NCBI GenBank assembly: GCA_023525715.1 | Contig: CM042012.1 | Span: 45,051,441-45,115,440, forward strand | DNA: 64,000 nt | Reading direction: 5' to 3' | Origin: Cichorium intybus | Taxonomy: Eukaryota; Streptophyta; Magnoliopsida; Asterales; Asteraceae | In this document: piece after piece, positions 36,116-48,772 of the stretch | Layout: each line of letters opens with the position of its first letter | Position numbering within the stretch: the first letter of the stretch is position 1 | Notes under the pieces: generated by a model | Told to the model about the DNA's origin: nothing | What the model saw: the letters and a program-made list of their open reading frames with translations, nothing else | Database searches by the model: none | Translations under genes and position numbers: made by a program

Positions 36116-39100
36116 ACGTTATCAACACAACTCTTCTATAGAGTTCCAACTTCTTATTGCTTTTGTCATTTTTAAGTATGTTTATTTTATAAGTTCACAT
36201 ATACAATGCTCGCAAGTTATTTATGGAATTTGTTAACTAATAAGCCCCTGCCATACAACTCTTTATTTTGATTAGTACTTTCACTAAGGCAAACTTCTAC
36301 AAACTTGTGTTTACGGCTCTTGACATCAGTGGCAAGAATTATTTATCATAGATCCTTTATGTTGAAATCCACCTTGATGCTATGGGTATTGGAAACATCA
36401 TAAAAGTTGTAAATCCATTAATTGAAGCATAAAACCACGATAAGGCTGAGGCGATGATTTTCCTTCGCCACCATCTCGATGAAGGATTGAAAGCTGAATA
36501 TCTCACTATCAAAGATCTATCTGATTTTTGGAATAATCTCAATGAGAGGTATAATCATCAAAAAACAATGGTACTTCCTAGAGCTTGATTTGATTAGGGA
36601 GTGAGTATAATTCAGCTATGTTCAAATTACTTCTCAACTAAAATTATGTGAAGACACTATAGCTAATGAAGACATGCTAGAGAAAACTTTCTCTACTTTT
36701 CGTGCTACTGACATGCTCCTACAACAACAATATCACAAACAAAACAATGAGTTATTGATGAAAAATCGCCAATCATGCTCGAACGGTTCTAGTCTATTCA
36801 TTGAAGTGAATGCAACATCATATAATCATAATAGTCATGGGTCTAACCGTGGTCGAGGTCGTGGTCATGGCCGAGGTCATGGATGTGGTGGAGGTCGTCA
36901 TAGTCATCGTCCCAACAATTATAAGAATACAAGTAATCACAAGAAGTCAGAGAATAACATAACCTCGCATCCTAATAATAAAAGTGGTAAAGGAAAAAAA
37001 CACACCAATATGGAATGACTGGTCATTGGTCTCGTACATGTCACACTTCAAAGCATTTTGTTGATCTTTATCAAGCTTCTCTAAACTCTGAAGATAAAAA
37101 TACGGGAACGAATTTTGTTAAAGATGATTTCCTGAAGATCAACCACAAATGGCATATTTGGATGTTGTTGCTTTACTTGTGTGCCCGAAACGGACAAGTG
37201 GTGCTATAGATGATGATGGGAGTATCCAGTTTTTCCTATAAAGATAGATGGATGTGCTGCTTTATCATGCAATTGTTGGTTTTCTATTATCATTTGATTT
37301 TTGCATTATGCTTGTTTACAGTCATTGTCATGGTCAAGAATCATATGTAGTTCTATTTCATGTCTTTTCTTATGTTTTTATGTCATAGTTGTGTCATGAG
37401 AAGTGATGTCGTCCTGGTCTTCTCAAAGTAATAAAATATTGCTTTATTTCTCTAAGTCGAATGTTTCTTATATTTGTTTTATTTATTGAAGAGAAATATG
37501 AATATTTGCAAGAAAACGCAGACGATACATGTCTCGCAAATAGCACAACAATGTTTCTTATATTTGTTTTATTTATTGAAGAGAAGTGATGTCGTCCTGG
37601 TCTTCTCAAGAGGATATATGTGGGTTAATTCATCCTCCGTTTGGACTATTTATATATTTTATGGTTTTAATTGACATGTCCACTAGATCATCACAGATGC
37701 GCTTGTTTTCTAGTCGTAATCTTGTTTTTGCAAGATTGCTTGCACAAATAATCTGCCTAAGAGCATATTTTCTTGACTACCCAATTAAGAAAACCCGACT
37801 TGACAATGCTAGGGAATTTTCATCACAAGTTTTTAATGACTATTACATGTCGATTGGCATAACTATTGAGCATGCTGTTCAACATGTTCGTGTGCAAAAT
37901 GGTCTAGATGAGTCATTAATCAAACACCTTCATTTAATTGCAAGACCACTACTAATACATTCTAAAGTTCCTATATTGGCATAGGGAAATGCAGTTTTAC
38001 ATAAAACATCACTTATACACCAGACGAACGAGCTATCATAAATTCTCCCCTATTCAACTGGTTTGCGGTCAAGAACCAAATAATTCCCATTTAAGGACAT
38101 TTGGATGTGCAATTTATGTAGCCATTTCTCCACCACACTACACAAAAATGGTTCCTCAAAAATGAATGAGAATGTATGTTGGAGATGAATCCACATCTAT
38201 AGTAAAACATTTAGAACCATCAATAAGATATTTATTTACAGCTAGATTTGACGATTGTCATTTTGATGAATCTATTTTTCCAGCATTAGGGGGAAATAAA
38301 GAGGATGGAAAATAAAATCTCTTAGAATGAACTATCACTTTCAATTTCAGATCCTCTTTCAAGTCAATGTGATCTCGAAGCATAAAGCATAATTTATTTA
38401 CAAAATATAGCTAATCAATTACCATATGCATTTACTGACCCTAAGAGAGTAACAAAGTCTCATGTACCAGCTATAAATGCTCCAATTAGAATTGATGTCC
38501 CAGAAGGAAAAAGTACAATTGTAAATGATTTTAAGACATGCCTGAAATGCGGAAGACTAACCGGTTCCAAAGATAAAAATCCTCAAAAACAAAAAGAAGC
38601 AAACATAATTGATGGTCCAAAAGAAAAAAACAATATCCCTTGAAAAGATTAGTGAAACTCTAGAAGAGCCCACTGACATAACAAAAGAAATTCGGGTACA
38701 TGAAAATTATGAAGATGAAGAGATCTCAATAAATTATGTCACGACAGGAATTAGATGGAATCGAAATAAGACAGACGCCAACGATAAATTTTCATATCAT
38801 GTTGCACGTGATATTATGGAACAAAATGAAGATCTTGAACTTGAATCTATAGAGGAATGTAGGAATAGAAAATATTGACCAAAATGGAAAGATACAATAA
38901 ATGAAGAGCTTAATTCTATTACTCGACGAAATGTTTTTAGATCTATAGTCTGTACACCAAACGGGGTAAGACCAGTTGGAAACAAATGGATATTTGTGCT
39001 TAAACAAAATGAGAAAAATGAAGTTGCGAGATATAAAGCAAGACTCGTTGCACAAGGTTTTACCTAAAGTCCCGAAATTGAATATGAAGAAACTATCCTG

Positions 39101-39710
39101 TGATTAATGCAATTACATTCCGTTATTTAATAAGTCTAGCAACACATGCAAAACTAGAGATGCTTCTAGTGGATGTAGTTACCGCATATTTATATGGTTC
39201 ACTTGAGAATGATATTTATATGAAAATCCCAGAAGAGTTTAAGGTGCCGGAAGCACAAACTTCTAATTCTCAAGAAGTATATTCGGTAAAATTAAATAGA
39301 TATTTATGTATATTAAAACAATATGGTCGTATATGGTTCAATTGCTTAAGTACATTTTTTTTTTGAATAAAGGCTACATATATATTATCCTATAAGCCCA
39401 TGTGTATTCATAAAAAAATTTGGATTAGAATTTGTCATAATTGTTGTTTACATAGATGATTTGAATATTATTGGAACTCCTTGAGAATGGAAAAGGCTAC
39501 TTCTTGCTTGAAAGAAAAATTCGAAATGAAAGATCTTGGTAAAACAAAAAAACAAATTAGGTGTACAAATTAAGCACACAAAAAATAGAATTTTTGTGCA
39601 TCAATCTAATTATCTAGAAAATGTGCTTAAAAGGTTTTATATGAATTTTTTTGCATCAATCGAATTTCCTATTACACTAAGGACCCTCTGATTTATTGTG
39701 TCTAGTCATA
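36116..39710 (+). pseudogene. decayed Copia retrotransposon (Copia-4): gag, integrase and RT remnants
   Basis: Gag pieces appear at 36330-36590 (FLRHHLDEGLKAEYLTIKDL, FWNNLNERYNHQKTMVLP) and 36674-37018 (MLEKTFSTF, Arg/Gly/His-rich tail). A half zinc knuckle GHWSRTCHTSKH follows at 37023-37058. An integrase core piece lies at 37586-37984 (FARLLAQII..., TRLDNAREFSSQVFNDYYMSIGI), where the third catalytic acid survives in a changed context. RT pieces lie at 38878-39080 (NKWIFVLKQ, YKARLVAQGFT) and about 39430-39480 (VYIDDLNIIGT). Deletions, stops and frameshifts abound. A direct repeat of 'atgtttcttatatttgtttt' sits at 37460 and 37551. No LTR pair or target duplication was found. Confidence 0.8.
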
Positions 39711-39939
39711 TTAATTTCTATTGATACACAATCATCTAATCCTTAAATAGCATACTTTAAAAGCGGTATGAAGTATGTATGTAGTGAGGTTTGTCTACAT
39801 TCTTCATAGACTTGAATTTCTTAGCTTTGGCAACATATTTAGATAAAGTAATGACACCTTAGTCATTACCAAGTGCTAAAATCCAAAAGTATAAGTTACT
39901 AAGTGAATATAAACATTGAATTTCTTTGCGTTGCGTTAT

Positions 39940-40071
39940 TGTATCTAGTACATCAGTGAAAAACTCATTTATGTTTAAGAAATCTATGAAGTTTATAATA
40001 CCATTGATGTATCTTCTTTTAAGGAAGTTTGTAAACTTCCTATTGTGGTGAATCTTCTTTGTGAATAGGTT

Positions 40072-40121
<50 letters not shown>

Positions 40122-41070
40122 AACTATTAGTTAAACACAAAACTTACATAACAACAATGACGTTATGAAAAAACTAAAATAGCTAACTACATACACTTAC
40201 TATAAACATGTTTTATATCAGTGTGGTTGGAATTTTATCGATTGCTCCACATTGTAAACACCATTTTTTACAGTACTATGTTCTTCAAATACTTCTGTAA
40301 TTCGTCTATATATATGTATTTTGATCGAAATGAAGAAGATAAACAACTCATTTGTTTCTTAGGAGGGTAAAAGCTCTAACCGACTGGCGACTATTACTAG
40401 TATATTGGCTATTGAATTACAAATTCACATTTTCAAAATTAATTCATAACAGATTATCACATTTAAAAGAAAATAGAGTAAATTATATAAATGGTCCTTA
40501 TGGTTTGATCAAATATTCAGTTTTAGTCCAACTTTTAAAAATTGATAGGTCACATCCCTATAGTTTCCAAATCTTGCAGTTTTGGTTTTGGATCCAGGTA
40601 AAAAGGGCATTTTACAATTTTTAATATTTTCCTTTCGTTTTTATTCATTTTTTTATTTAAAACTAAACAATGTAAATGAGTAAGAAATCTGACTATTTAT
40701 ATTTTTGCTTAGTAATGTTTCTTATGATAGAAGCTTAATGAACAAAATGGAAGCTTAATGAACAAAATCATATTGCTCACAATCAATGTAACTATCTATC
40801 TCAAACAATTAATATTATATTGTAGACATGGTAAAAGATTGAAAACAACTTCTTCATTCGATTTTTGAAAATTATTTCCATATGATGTGCTAAATAAAAA
40901 TCAGAACACTTTCAATGAACAAAAATAGACATCATTTCATCTTATAACATCAAATGTCATTAAAGAAGCATGTTACTACTTCATCACACCATAATTAACC
41001 CAATCAAAAAACAAAATAAACACATTTACCCACTTCGTTGCTCACCAGCCACGTTAACTTAGATTAGATT
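39940..41070 (-). repeat. diverged duplicate of the NUWA 3' flank (copy at 52790-53840)
   Basis: From 'tgtatctagtacatca' (about 39943) to 'cagccacgtta' (about 41057) the sequence aligns, in order, with 52790-53832. Shared blocks include 'ttaagaaatc(g)atgaagttta', 'ccattgatgtatcttctttt', 'tttgatcgaaatgaagaagat', 'aatcagaacactttcaatga' and 'aacatcaaatg(t/c)cat'. It even includes about nine codons equivalent to the end of the NUWA frame (VAGE...SG). It lacks the SINE present in the other copy and has extra sequence at 40670-40790. A TA run lies at 40077-40114. Confidence 0.8.
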
Positions 41071-41180
41071 ATTCTGTTTGATGTTTTTAAAGTTGTGTTA
41101 TTAGAAAATGTTTTGTGAAAATTAAGACATTATTAATCTTTTGTTATTAGACAATGTTGTTCTAAATACATAATTGTCTA

Positions 41181-41532
41181 TGTTAGGAACCGGACCGGGT
41201 ACACGCAGCGGAAACACACTATCACAGACACACAAACTCACGAAAATATAGCAAGAAAATAACAAAAGGATTTTTACGTGGTTTGGATTCGGTGCAAATC
41301 CTACATCCACGGGCAACAACTAGAGAAATCTTATTAATACTCACAAGATTACAATTTATAACTCTCTACAAGTTATTTTCTCTCTTTAACTCAAGTGGTG
41401 CATCTTCTAACTCATACATTGATGCTATTTATATATGTTAGAAGGTAATGTGAAATCAAAACAAAAATTAGGCTACCTAACAAAATTTGTCAAACTTCAC
41501 CAACCTTCAAAATATTCACACTTCACCTAACA
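41181..41532 (-). repeat. 3' LTR of the gag-only Copia derivative
   Basis: Paired with 43443-43794. On the minus strand it runs TGTTAGGTGAAG... to ...CCTAACA and follows the purine tract. Confidence 0.9.
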
Positions 41533-41830
41533 ATCTCCCACTTGAATATTTTGAACAACGTATTAAAACAACCAAGTCTTCCAAGCCTCCAGCTCCCAAG
41601 AACAAGCTAAACTTAGTCCAATTTCTCTAATTGCAGCCACCCCTCATCTTCAAGTACTAGAAGGGACAGTTGAAGCTCCCACTAGCTCCAACTCAGCCGT
41701 GGCTAATCCCACCACCGACTCATCCTCTGTATCAACCGGTTTGGACACTCCACCAGCTCCAGAGATACACCAAGGACCACTAACACTCTCCAAACTTTGC
41801 AAACATCCAACAGGAGAGAATTTTTCAGTC

Positions 41831-43213
41831 TTAGTCTTCAAAACCCAACGGCTCTTTGTAACTATACCCGGAACACACCCCGTGCTCACAAAATCCCCTG
41901 AATGGTTTAGACTTTCCGACTCGTTCAGCTAACATCCCCTTGGCTCCAGAATTCATGTTTGCAAAATGAACTCTCTTAGCACTAGATTTAGCGAACCAGA
42001 TTTTGTCATGCTTAATGGGGACGGTCATACTTCCCTCAGCAGGTACCTTAACCATATACAATGACCCACGCTTCATACCTTAAGCAATCACCGAATTACC
42101 ATTGACCACCCTCCATTTACCACCACCAAACCTTACTTCCAGTCCTTGTTTATCCAGCTGACCAACAGAAATCAATTTCTTCTTCAGCTTCGGAATCACC
42201 CTGACATTCTTCAGTTTCCATGTAGTTCCCAATGAAGTAACAAGATCAATATCTCTCATGCCCGTTACTTGAAGAATCTCGTCATTTGCTAACCGTACCT
42301 TCCCAAAATCTCCTTCTTTTAGATTCACCATCGTTTCTCCGTTGTCCATGGCGTGAAACAAAGCCCCTGAATCCATGACCCAAGAGTCTACACAGTTTTC
42401 CATACTGAGTATCAATGCATCTTCCTGATAAACATTCTCAGCACCAACACTGTTTAATTCTTTCTTTGGACATTGACTCTTAACATGTCCCACCTCTTGG
42501 CAGTTCCAGCACTTCACATTTTTCCAAGTTCTAGAAGAACTTCTTCCTCGACTCCCACTACTTCCACAATTCCTGCTATTCCCTCTACCTCTTCCGATAT
42601 TTAATAACTCAGAAGAAGAAGAAGATCCACCTTGATTCTTGCGTCTGACATCCTCGCCAAGAACAAAATCTCTAACCCATTCAAAAGTCATACCACTGGT
42701 CCCCACTGAACTTGTAACAGTGGTTACTGTTCCAGACCAGCTATCAGGTAGTGAAGCTAGTAGGAGTGAAGCTTGAGTCTCGTTATCAAATTTAATTCCC
42801 ACAGATGACAATCTGGATAGAATTGAATTTAGATTGTTAATGTGAATCGTAACTGAGCTGTCTTCATTCATCCTTGTCGTGAACAATTCCCTTATCAAGA
42901 ACACCTTGTTAGCCGCCGACGGTTTCTCATACATGTTCTTCAGAGCATCCATCATACCACGCGTCGTGGTTTCCTTCATGATGTTGAAAGCAACGCTCTT
43001 TGACAACGACGATGTAATAACCGCCCTAGCTTTCTTTTTCTTTGAGTTCCAAACATCTTCATCAGCTTTTTCCATTTTCTCCGGCTTGTCCCCAAGTACC
43101 ACATCCAAGTCTTTCTGACATAGCAATGCTTCTATTTGCATTTTCCACCAACTAAAATCAGAACCGTCGAACTTCTCGATTACAATCTTGTCTTCAGCCA
43201 TTATGACAAACAA
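41831..43213 (-). CDS. gag: gag-protease frame of the gag-only element
   Basis: A 377-residue frame runs from 43213 to a TAA at 42080. It has a Copia gag opening (KFDGSDFSWWKMQIEALL), a UBN2-like core, an RGRG/Ser-rich linker, a CCHC knuckle CWNCQEVGHVKSQC and an aspartic protease signature WVMDSGALFHA. It ends in the protease tail (LISVGQLDKQGLEV). After the TAA the same frame continues for about 80 codons (GMKRGSLYMVKV...). That resembles the protease-integrase junction of Tnt1-type polyproteins, so the stop is secondary. The rest of pol is replaced by 300 bases of unrelated or decayed sequence. An intact gag in an element lacking pol suggests that Gag may act in its own mobilisation. Confidence 0.8.
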
Positions 43214-43442
43214 GAAACAAATTGATACAACGAAATAGACACAACAATGGCACGGGCCTGACCGATTCGTTTAGTGTACTCGTGTGTGACAGAACAATAC
43301 CCTTCAAAGTACCGAGACACCTTTAATACGATTAATAGAAATTAGTTTCTGATGTGGAAGATCAGACAAAACTGCAACCACAGAGCATACTCTAATTTCT
43401 AAAACCGAGACCTCTTCCGAAACCGAAAGCTCTGATACCAGT

Positions 43443-43794
43443 TGTTAGGAACCGGACCGGGTACACGCAGCGGAAACACACTATCACACACACACAAACT
43501 CACAAAAATATAGCAAGAAAATAACACAAAGATTTTTACGTGGTTCGGATTCGGTGCAAATCCTACATCCACGGGCAACAACTAGAGAAATCTTATTAAT
43601 ACTCACAAGATTACAATTTATAACTCTCTACAAGTTATTTTCTCTCTTTAACTCAAGTGGTGCATCTTCTAACTCATACATTGATGCTATTTATATATGT
43701 TAGAAGGTAATGTGAAATCAAAACAAAAATTAGGCTACCTAACAAAATTTATCAAACTTCACCAATCTTCAAAATATTCACACTTCACCTAACA
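43443..43794 (-). repeat. 5' LTR of the gag-only Copia derivative
   Basis: Same length as its partner; flanked on the right by the gtcta target duplication. Confidence 0.9.
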
Positions 43795-43979
43795 GTCTAA
43801 TGCATGTAACTAACTTGAAGCCATTAGGCAACTGTTGCAATGTAATATAACTTATTCAAATTTGCATTCATGAAAAGGACTAATATGATCACTTATGTTA
43901 TTTTTAATGATTGCATGTGACTGAATTTGATTGATAACAATTCAAACTTTAATAAGTATGTGCATGTGGTCCAAGGTGT

Positions 43980-44129
<150 letters not shown>

Positions 44130-44804
44130 TACCTTTAGTGGGACAAGAAACAAGACATGTGGTGCAAAATTTCTTTAAGTATAACATTATTCTTTGTTTA
44201 ATTACATAAACAAGAATAAACATTAATTTATCTACTTCAACATGTGCTACAAATATGATCAGACAATGCATTATGAAAGCAAAAACATATCCCGGCATGC
44301 ATGCAATCATTCACTTTACATACAAAGCGTTCTAGTATAGTAGATTAGTTATATAACAATTTACAAAATGCCCCTATGAAGGGATCCATGCACTTTTTAA
44401 CATTTGTAAGTTTTTACACAAAATTATTAGGACAGACATACCCACGAAACTGCCTTCTTACCATTGCTATAGCATAGAGGGATGAACAAAATTCTACCAA
44501 ATCATGATAATGATACTTCATCAACCAATATCCATATCCAAAAACCTATACAAAAACTCCAAAACCCCCCACCACTACCCATTCCTACCATCATCCCCAT
44601 AATTTTAATAAACACACCACAAGAATAAAAACAAACAAACAACCATCTTCTTTAACCTCCCAACCACAAGCTTCACCTAATCAAGTGTGTTTTCATACTC
44701 AATTTTTTTGTTTGAAAGCTGTTCTTCATGCTTATTGACTTGGACCCCCAAATCTTCCTTTTGTTGTCCAAGGATAACTTCTGACTCAAGTATCCTTCTT
44801 TTGT

Positions 44805-46030
44805 AATAACCCATATTGGGTCCTATCCTTTTTCACGTCTATTTCTGTTTTGTGGCAAAGAGAAAATCCTTGTAGTACCTTTCTTCCTGTATATTGTCTT
44901 TACACTCGAAGTAGTCACAGTTCGGTTTGTACGTCTATTATACATTATACAAAATAGGTATTAGCTTTTAGGGTTTCAAAACAACTTATAGTTATGATCG
45001 AACAAGAAATTAGTGTTTAACTGACAACAAAGAAATCAGCTATGACCGGAAAATAAACAAAACAACTTTTATGATTTAGGGTTTCAAATAGACACATTTG
45101 ATGTCCATTTGGAGTTTTTATAACATTGGTTCAAAACAAGGTATAAATGTTGCATTTTAAAATAGATCACAGTTAAAGAACAATAATCCATGCTTACAAG
45201 GAGTTAGGACAATTCCAGAATCTATGTACAGGGTTCGACATGTGACAATCAAAACTTTTGATGTTAGTAAAAGTTATGTAATGATAATGAAATGAAGCAT
45301 CCCTATTAAGTCTTTTACTAAGTGTTTGATGAAAAGTGGAGAAATTGTTCAAATGTGTGTTGTTATGAAAATGTGTAGATTAAGTCATTTCATTAAGTCC
45401 TTAATAATGTTTTCATATGATATAGCTGATTCAACAAGAATAAAGATGAAAACTTGCAAACAATTGCTAAATAAGGAAATTAGGATGTTGACCTTATTTT
45501 ATTATTGAATAACTCAAACTGGGGTTTGAATTGAGAATTTTATCACATTATGAAAAGTGGAGTTCTTGAGGATATGAGAATGCTGGAAAAAGAATGGAAG
45601 CATTTCGAATTGTGATGAAGGAGTTAGGATGGACTGAAGTTTGGTAAAAACTACTATAAATCAGGAATTGGTCAAGTTTAGACTCGAATATCGGGAAATG
45701 CAACCAAAACTGCAGAAATTTCTGTAGGACTACGTTGTAGATCTTTTTCTTAGCTTTATATTTATATAAAGTTTATAAATATTGGAGTTAGTATGAGGAA
45801 GTTATGGATGTTGAAAGTTTGAAGAAAATCATGATGGGCTGGAAAAGTTAGAAATTTTTTGAATTTAAGAAAGGTTACCAAAAGGGTCTGGCACAGGTTG
45901 TGTGGATTGCACACGGGTCGTGTGGATGGTAACCGTAGCCACTGACTCCTAATGACACGGGTCATGTGGATGGCACATGGGTCGTGTTAAATGCCTCTCA
46001 AGGTACTGACTTCTCCTGAAACGGGTCGTG
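44805..46030 (+). repeat. possible Ty3/gypsy-type LTR fragment
   Basis: It begins TGTAATAACCCATATTGGG, a Gypsy-LTR-like start. Near its end are 4-5 copies of a 'cacgggtcgtgtggatgg' phrase (45890-46030), as found in long plant Gypsy LTRs. No partner or coding region is seen. Right limit uncertain. Confidence 0.4.
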
Positions 46031-46199
46031 TGAATGACTTGGGTTTCAATATTGAACCTAGTAAAGTCGATGTTAATATTACATGTTATTATAACAAGTT
46101 TAGTTTACTTCCATTTAGTTGATGGTTTTGGATTTTGATGCTAACATTATTTGTTTGCATAGAGTTATTGATTTGGGTTTCAATATTGAACTAGTAAAG

Positions 46200-46870
46200 T
46201 CGATGATGGAGAATGGGAAGATCCGTATTTGAGAGTGGCAAGTGCTATTTGTTTGTGTCTAGCAAAGAATGTTCTTGTAAATGTGCATGGGATATCAACG
46301 AAAAAAGACCTGTTGGAGAAACTTAAGCAGTTGTATCAAGGGAAAGGCATCTCGAATCAGTTGTATCTTAAAGAACAATTTCATACTCTTCGTATGAATG
46401 AAGATACAAAATTTTCAGATCATCTAAGTATTCTTAGTAACATTGTATTAGAACTGGAAGCTATTGGAGTGGAGACAAAAGATGAGGATAAAGCTTTAAG
46501 GCTCATATTGTCTTTACCATCTTCCTATGAGCATATGAAGCTCAATATGATGTATAGGAAAGAGACGTTGAAATATGTGGATGTTACTGGTATAATCTTA
46601 TTTGAGGAGAACAGACTGGAAAGTAACAGCTATGCTTCATCAAAAGGAACGATTATGGTATGCGGAACGAGAAGAAGAATAACTCACACAAGAATCTGGT
46701 ATGCTGGAAGTGTGGACAGCTGGGCATGTCGAGAGAAATTGTCAAGGTAAAGCAGTTTCGGCAAAAGGCTGCGATACAACTAACAATATATATGTCGCTA
46801 CTGATGCTGATGAATTCTTTTGAGTTGTGTCATCCCAATGGTATGCTCATGATACCATAGAAAGGGATGT
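46200..46870 (+). pseudogene. Copia gag fragment
   Basis: A 173-codon open stretch (46229-46750) gives a Copia gag core: LLEKLKQLYQGKGISNQLYL, FHTLRMNED, then LILSLPSSYEHMK. A frameshift separates it from a zinc-knuckle piece VCWKCGQLGM at about 46690-46720. The gag N-terminus and all of pol are absent. A 34-base direct repeat containing 'tttcaatattgaac' at 46041 and 46175 flanks the left side. Confidence 0.75.
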
Positions 46871-47086
46871 GTTAATGTTAGCAGGGGACTACACATAGGC
46901 ATTGGATTGGCATAAATGCAAGATTTCTGGTGAAAGTTATGTTGATGGCTGATAAACTTCTAAGTGGTGATACTCTTATATGGTGGAGTATGATAACTTT
47001 ATGTCTTAGAATTATGATTGTCGATGAAGATAATGTTCCTTTAATGTGGTTGTAGTTTTCATTCATTTATCCAAGGTGGAGATTGT

Positions 47087-47431
47087 TCAGTTTGGTTAAA
47101 GAATTAATAGTAACTCCCCATCCCACATAGCTACAAAGATGAAAGCTTTGGAGATCTCCAAGCTTATAAAAGAAGACTAAGGCTTTCGTCTTTAAGCACC
47201 CCTACCAACAATACATTATAAGTGCTTGGTTCTTTCTTTATTTCTCTTATTTTAGAGTGGTGAAACTGTTAGTTAAAACTTTGAGAGTGTGGGTGTAATT
47301 TGGTGGTCGTGGGGGTGGGGGGCTTGAGAGATTAGTCTATGTGATTGTAAGAATTTATCAAAAGCAAATAAGCACAAATAAGTTGATTTCTATTGGTCCA
47401 AAGTTTCTAGACTCGCTTTACAAAAAATGGT
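47087..47431 (+). repeat. possible LTR following the Copia gag fragment
   Basis: A purine stretch aaggtggaga (47074-47084) precedes TGTTCAGTTTGG, and a TATA-like 'cttataaaag' lies at 47163. This arrangement suggests the 3' LTR of the deleted Copia element to its left. No second copy is visible. Confidence 0.4.
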
Positions 47432-47439
47432 AAGAAAAC

Positions 47440-48059
47440 TAGGGGTGTTCGTTTGGATGGATCGGTTCAATCCGATCCAATCTAGTGAATCCAAATAGAT
47501 TTCGGTTTTCAAAACATGGATCCAAATAGTCCAAACTAGAAATCAAATCTGATCCGAACCAACCAAAATACAATTCGATTGGATCGGTTTTTTTTAATTC
47601 GGTTTTCATGCATCGAGTCATTTTAAAACATATACATATAGCTTGAATGTTAGCCAAATCTAATAAACAAAACAAAAACAAAATATTTAGTTGTGAATTA
47701 AAATTTATAAACAACTGCTAATAAAAATAAATTACAATTTATATTTTGCAGACAAAAAACCATTAAGAAAATGTATATATTAAGGGTTTTCATTGGACGG
47801 TAATTTCTAATCTACTAAAAACAATTTATTAGAATTCAATAAATAATTAAAAAATAAAAGTATAAATAATTAAATAGAGAATTGTCTATTCGGTTTTTTT
47901 TGGATTATTCGGTTCTTGTTTTATAAACCAAAACCAATCCAAAATCCAAAATAATAATTCGGTTTTGCTTAAAAACCAATCCGAACATCCGAACCAAATA
48001 GTCCAATCCAAATTGTCAAATTGGACAATTCGGTTTTATCCAAATAGTGAACAACCCTA
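47440..48059. mobile_element. non-autonomous hAT-type element
   Basis: A perfect 8-bp target duplication aagaaaac lies at 47432-47439 and 48060-48067. Ends TAGGGGTGTTCG and TAGGGTTGTTCA are inverted. Subterminal 'aatccgatccaa' and 'ccaaatag' words occur in inverted orientation. 620 bp with no transposase. The termini resemble those of the 31168-31915 element, but the interior differs, so it is a separate family. Confidence 0.85.
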
Positions 48060-48350
48060 AAGAAAACTCTTGGTTAAGCAAAAATGTTTGGCTTATTAGT
48101 TATGTATTAAAATCTTTGTCTTAGTCCTATATTTACGGTAATGTCATTATTGCAGTGAATGAGCCAATTGATTATACCAACTGCAAAAAGGCTACAGATG
48201 AGCTCTGAGACAAGGCAAAATCTTGTAACTGGATACATTTTTAACAAATATTCTTAGATGAAAATAAAGAGACTAAAAACGTCGATAAATAACTCTATCA
48301 TTTTATACGATAATGAACTACTAAAGCATTAAATTGACCTAATGAATTTA

Positions 48351-48772
48351 GGGGTGTTTGGGATTGCTTATTTGTGCTTATTTGCTTATTGCGGTTTGAC
48401 AACGTTAATAAATAGTTTTTAGTTTTTGGATATAGTAAAATTAAAAGTGTTTATTGACTTAAATAAGGAGTTTTTGATAAGTCAATGAGTTCTAGCTTAT
48501 TTAAAATAGCTTATGACTTATTTAAACCAATTTACCATATTAACCCCATTGTAACTATATGTTTATACATATCATGCCCTTTTTGATCATTTTACATTTA
48601 TAAGCAGAATTTGTCAAATTCTAAAACAACAACTTATCAACTTATTACGTTTTGCTACAGAATAAGTTAATCCAAACATTTTTATTAAAACTCTATTTAA
48701 TGTCGGATAAGTTAATAAGCACTTTTATAAATAAACATAAGTCGTTTTAAATAAGCAATCCCAGACACCCCC
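48351..48772. mobile_element. Tourist-like MITE (PIF/Harbinger)
   Basis: The ends GGGGTGTTTGGGATTGCTTA and GGGGGTGTCTGGGATTGC are inverted repeats of about 25 bp, flanked by a tta target duplication (48348-48350 and 48773-48775). GGG-TGTTTGG termini with a TTA duplication are the PIF/Harbinger hallmark. 422 bp, non-coding. Confidence 0.8.

Larger units (their letters stand above)
41181..43794 (-). mobile_element. gag-only Copia derivative (TR-GAG-like)
   Basis: The element is 2614 bp on the minus strand. LTRs of 352 bp lie at 41181-41532 and 43443-43794, with a perfect 5-bp target duplication gtcta at 41176-41180 and 43795-43799. The primer site (complement of TGGTATCAGAGC) lies just inside the right LTR at about 43430-43441, and the polypurine tract (complement of atctcccactt) at 41533-41543. 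The LTRs differ at about seven positions (2 percent), so the insertion is recent. It encodes gag plus a protease remnant but no integrase, RT or RNase H. It must have been mobilised by a complete relative, probably of the Tnt1/Tork type. Confidence 0.9.
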
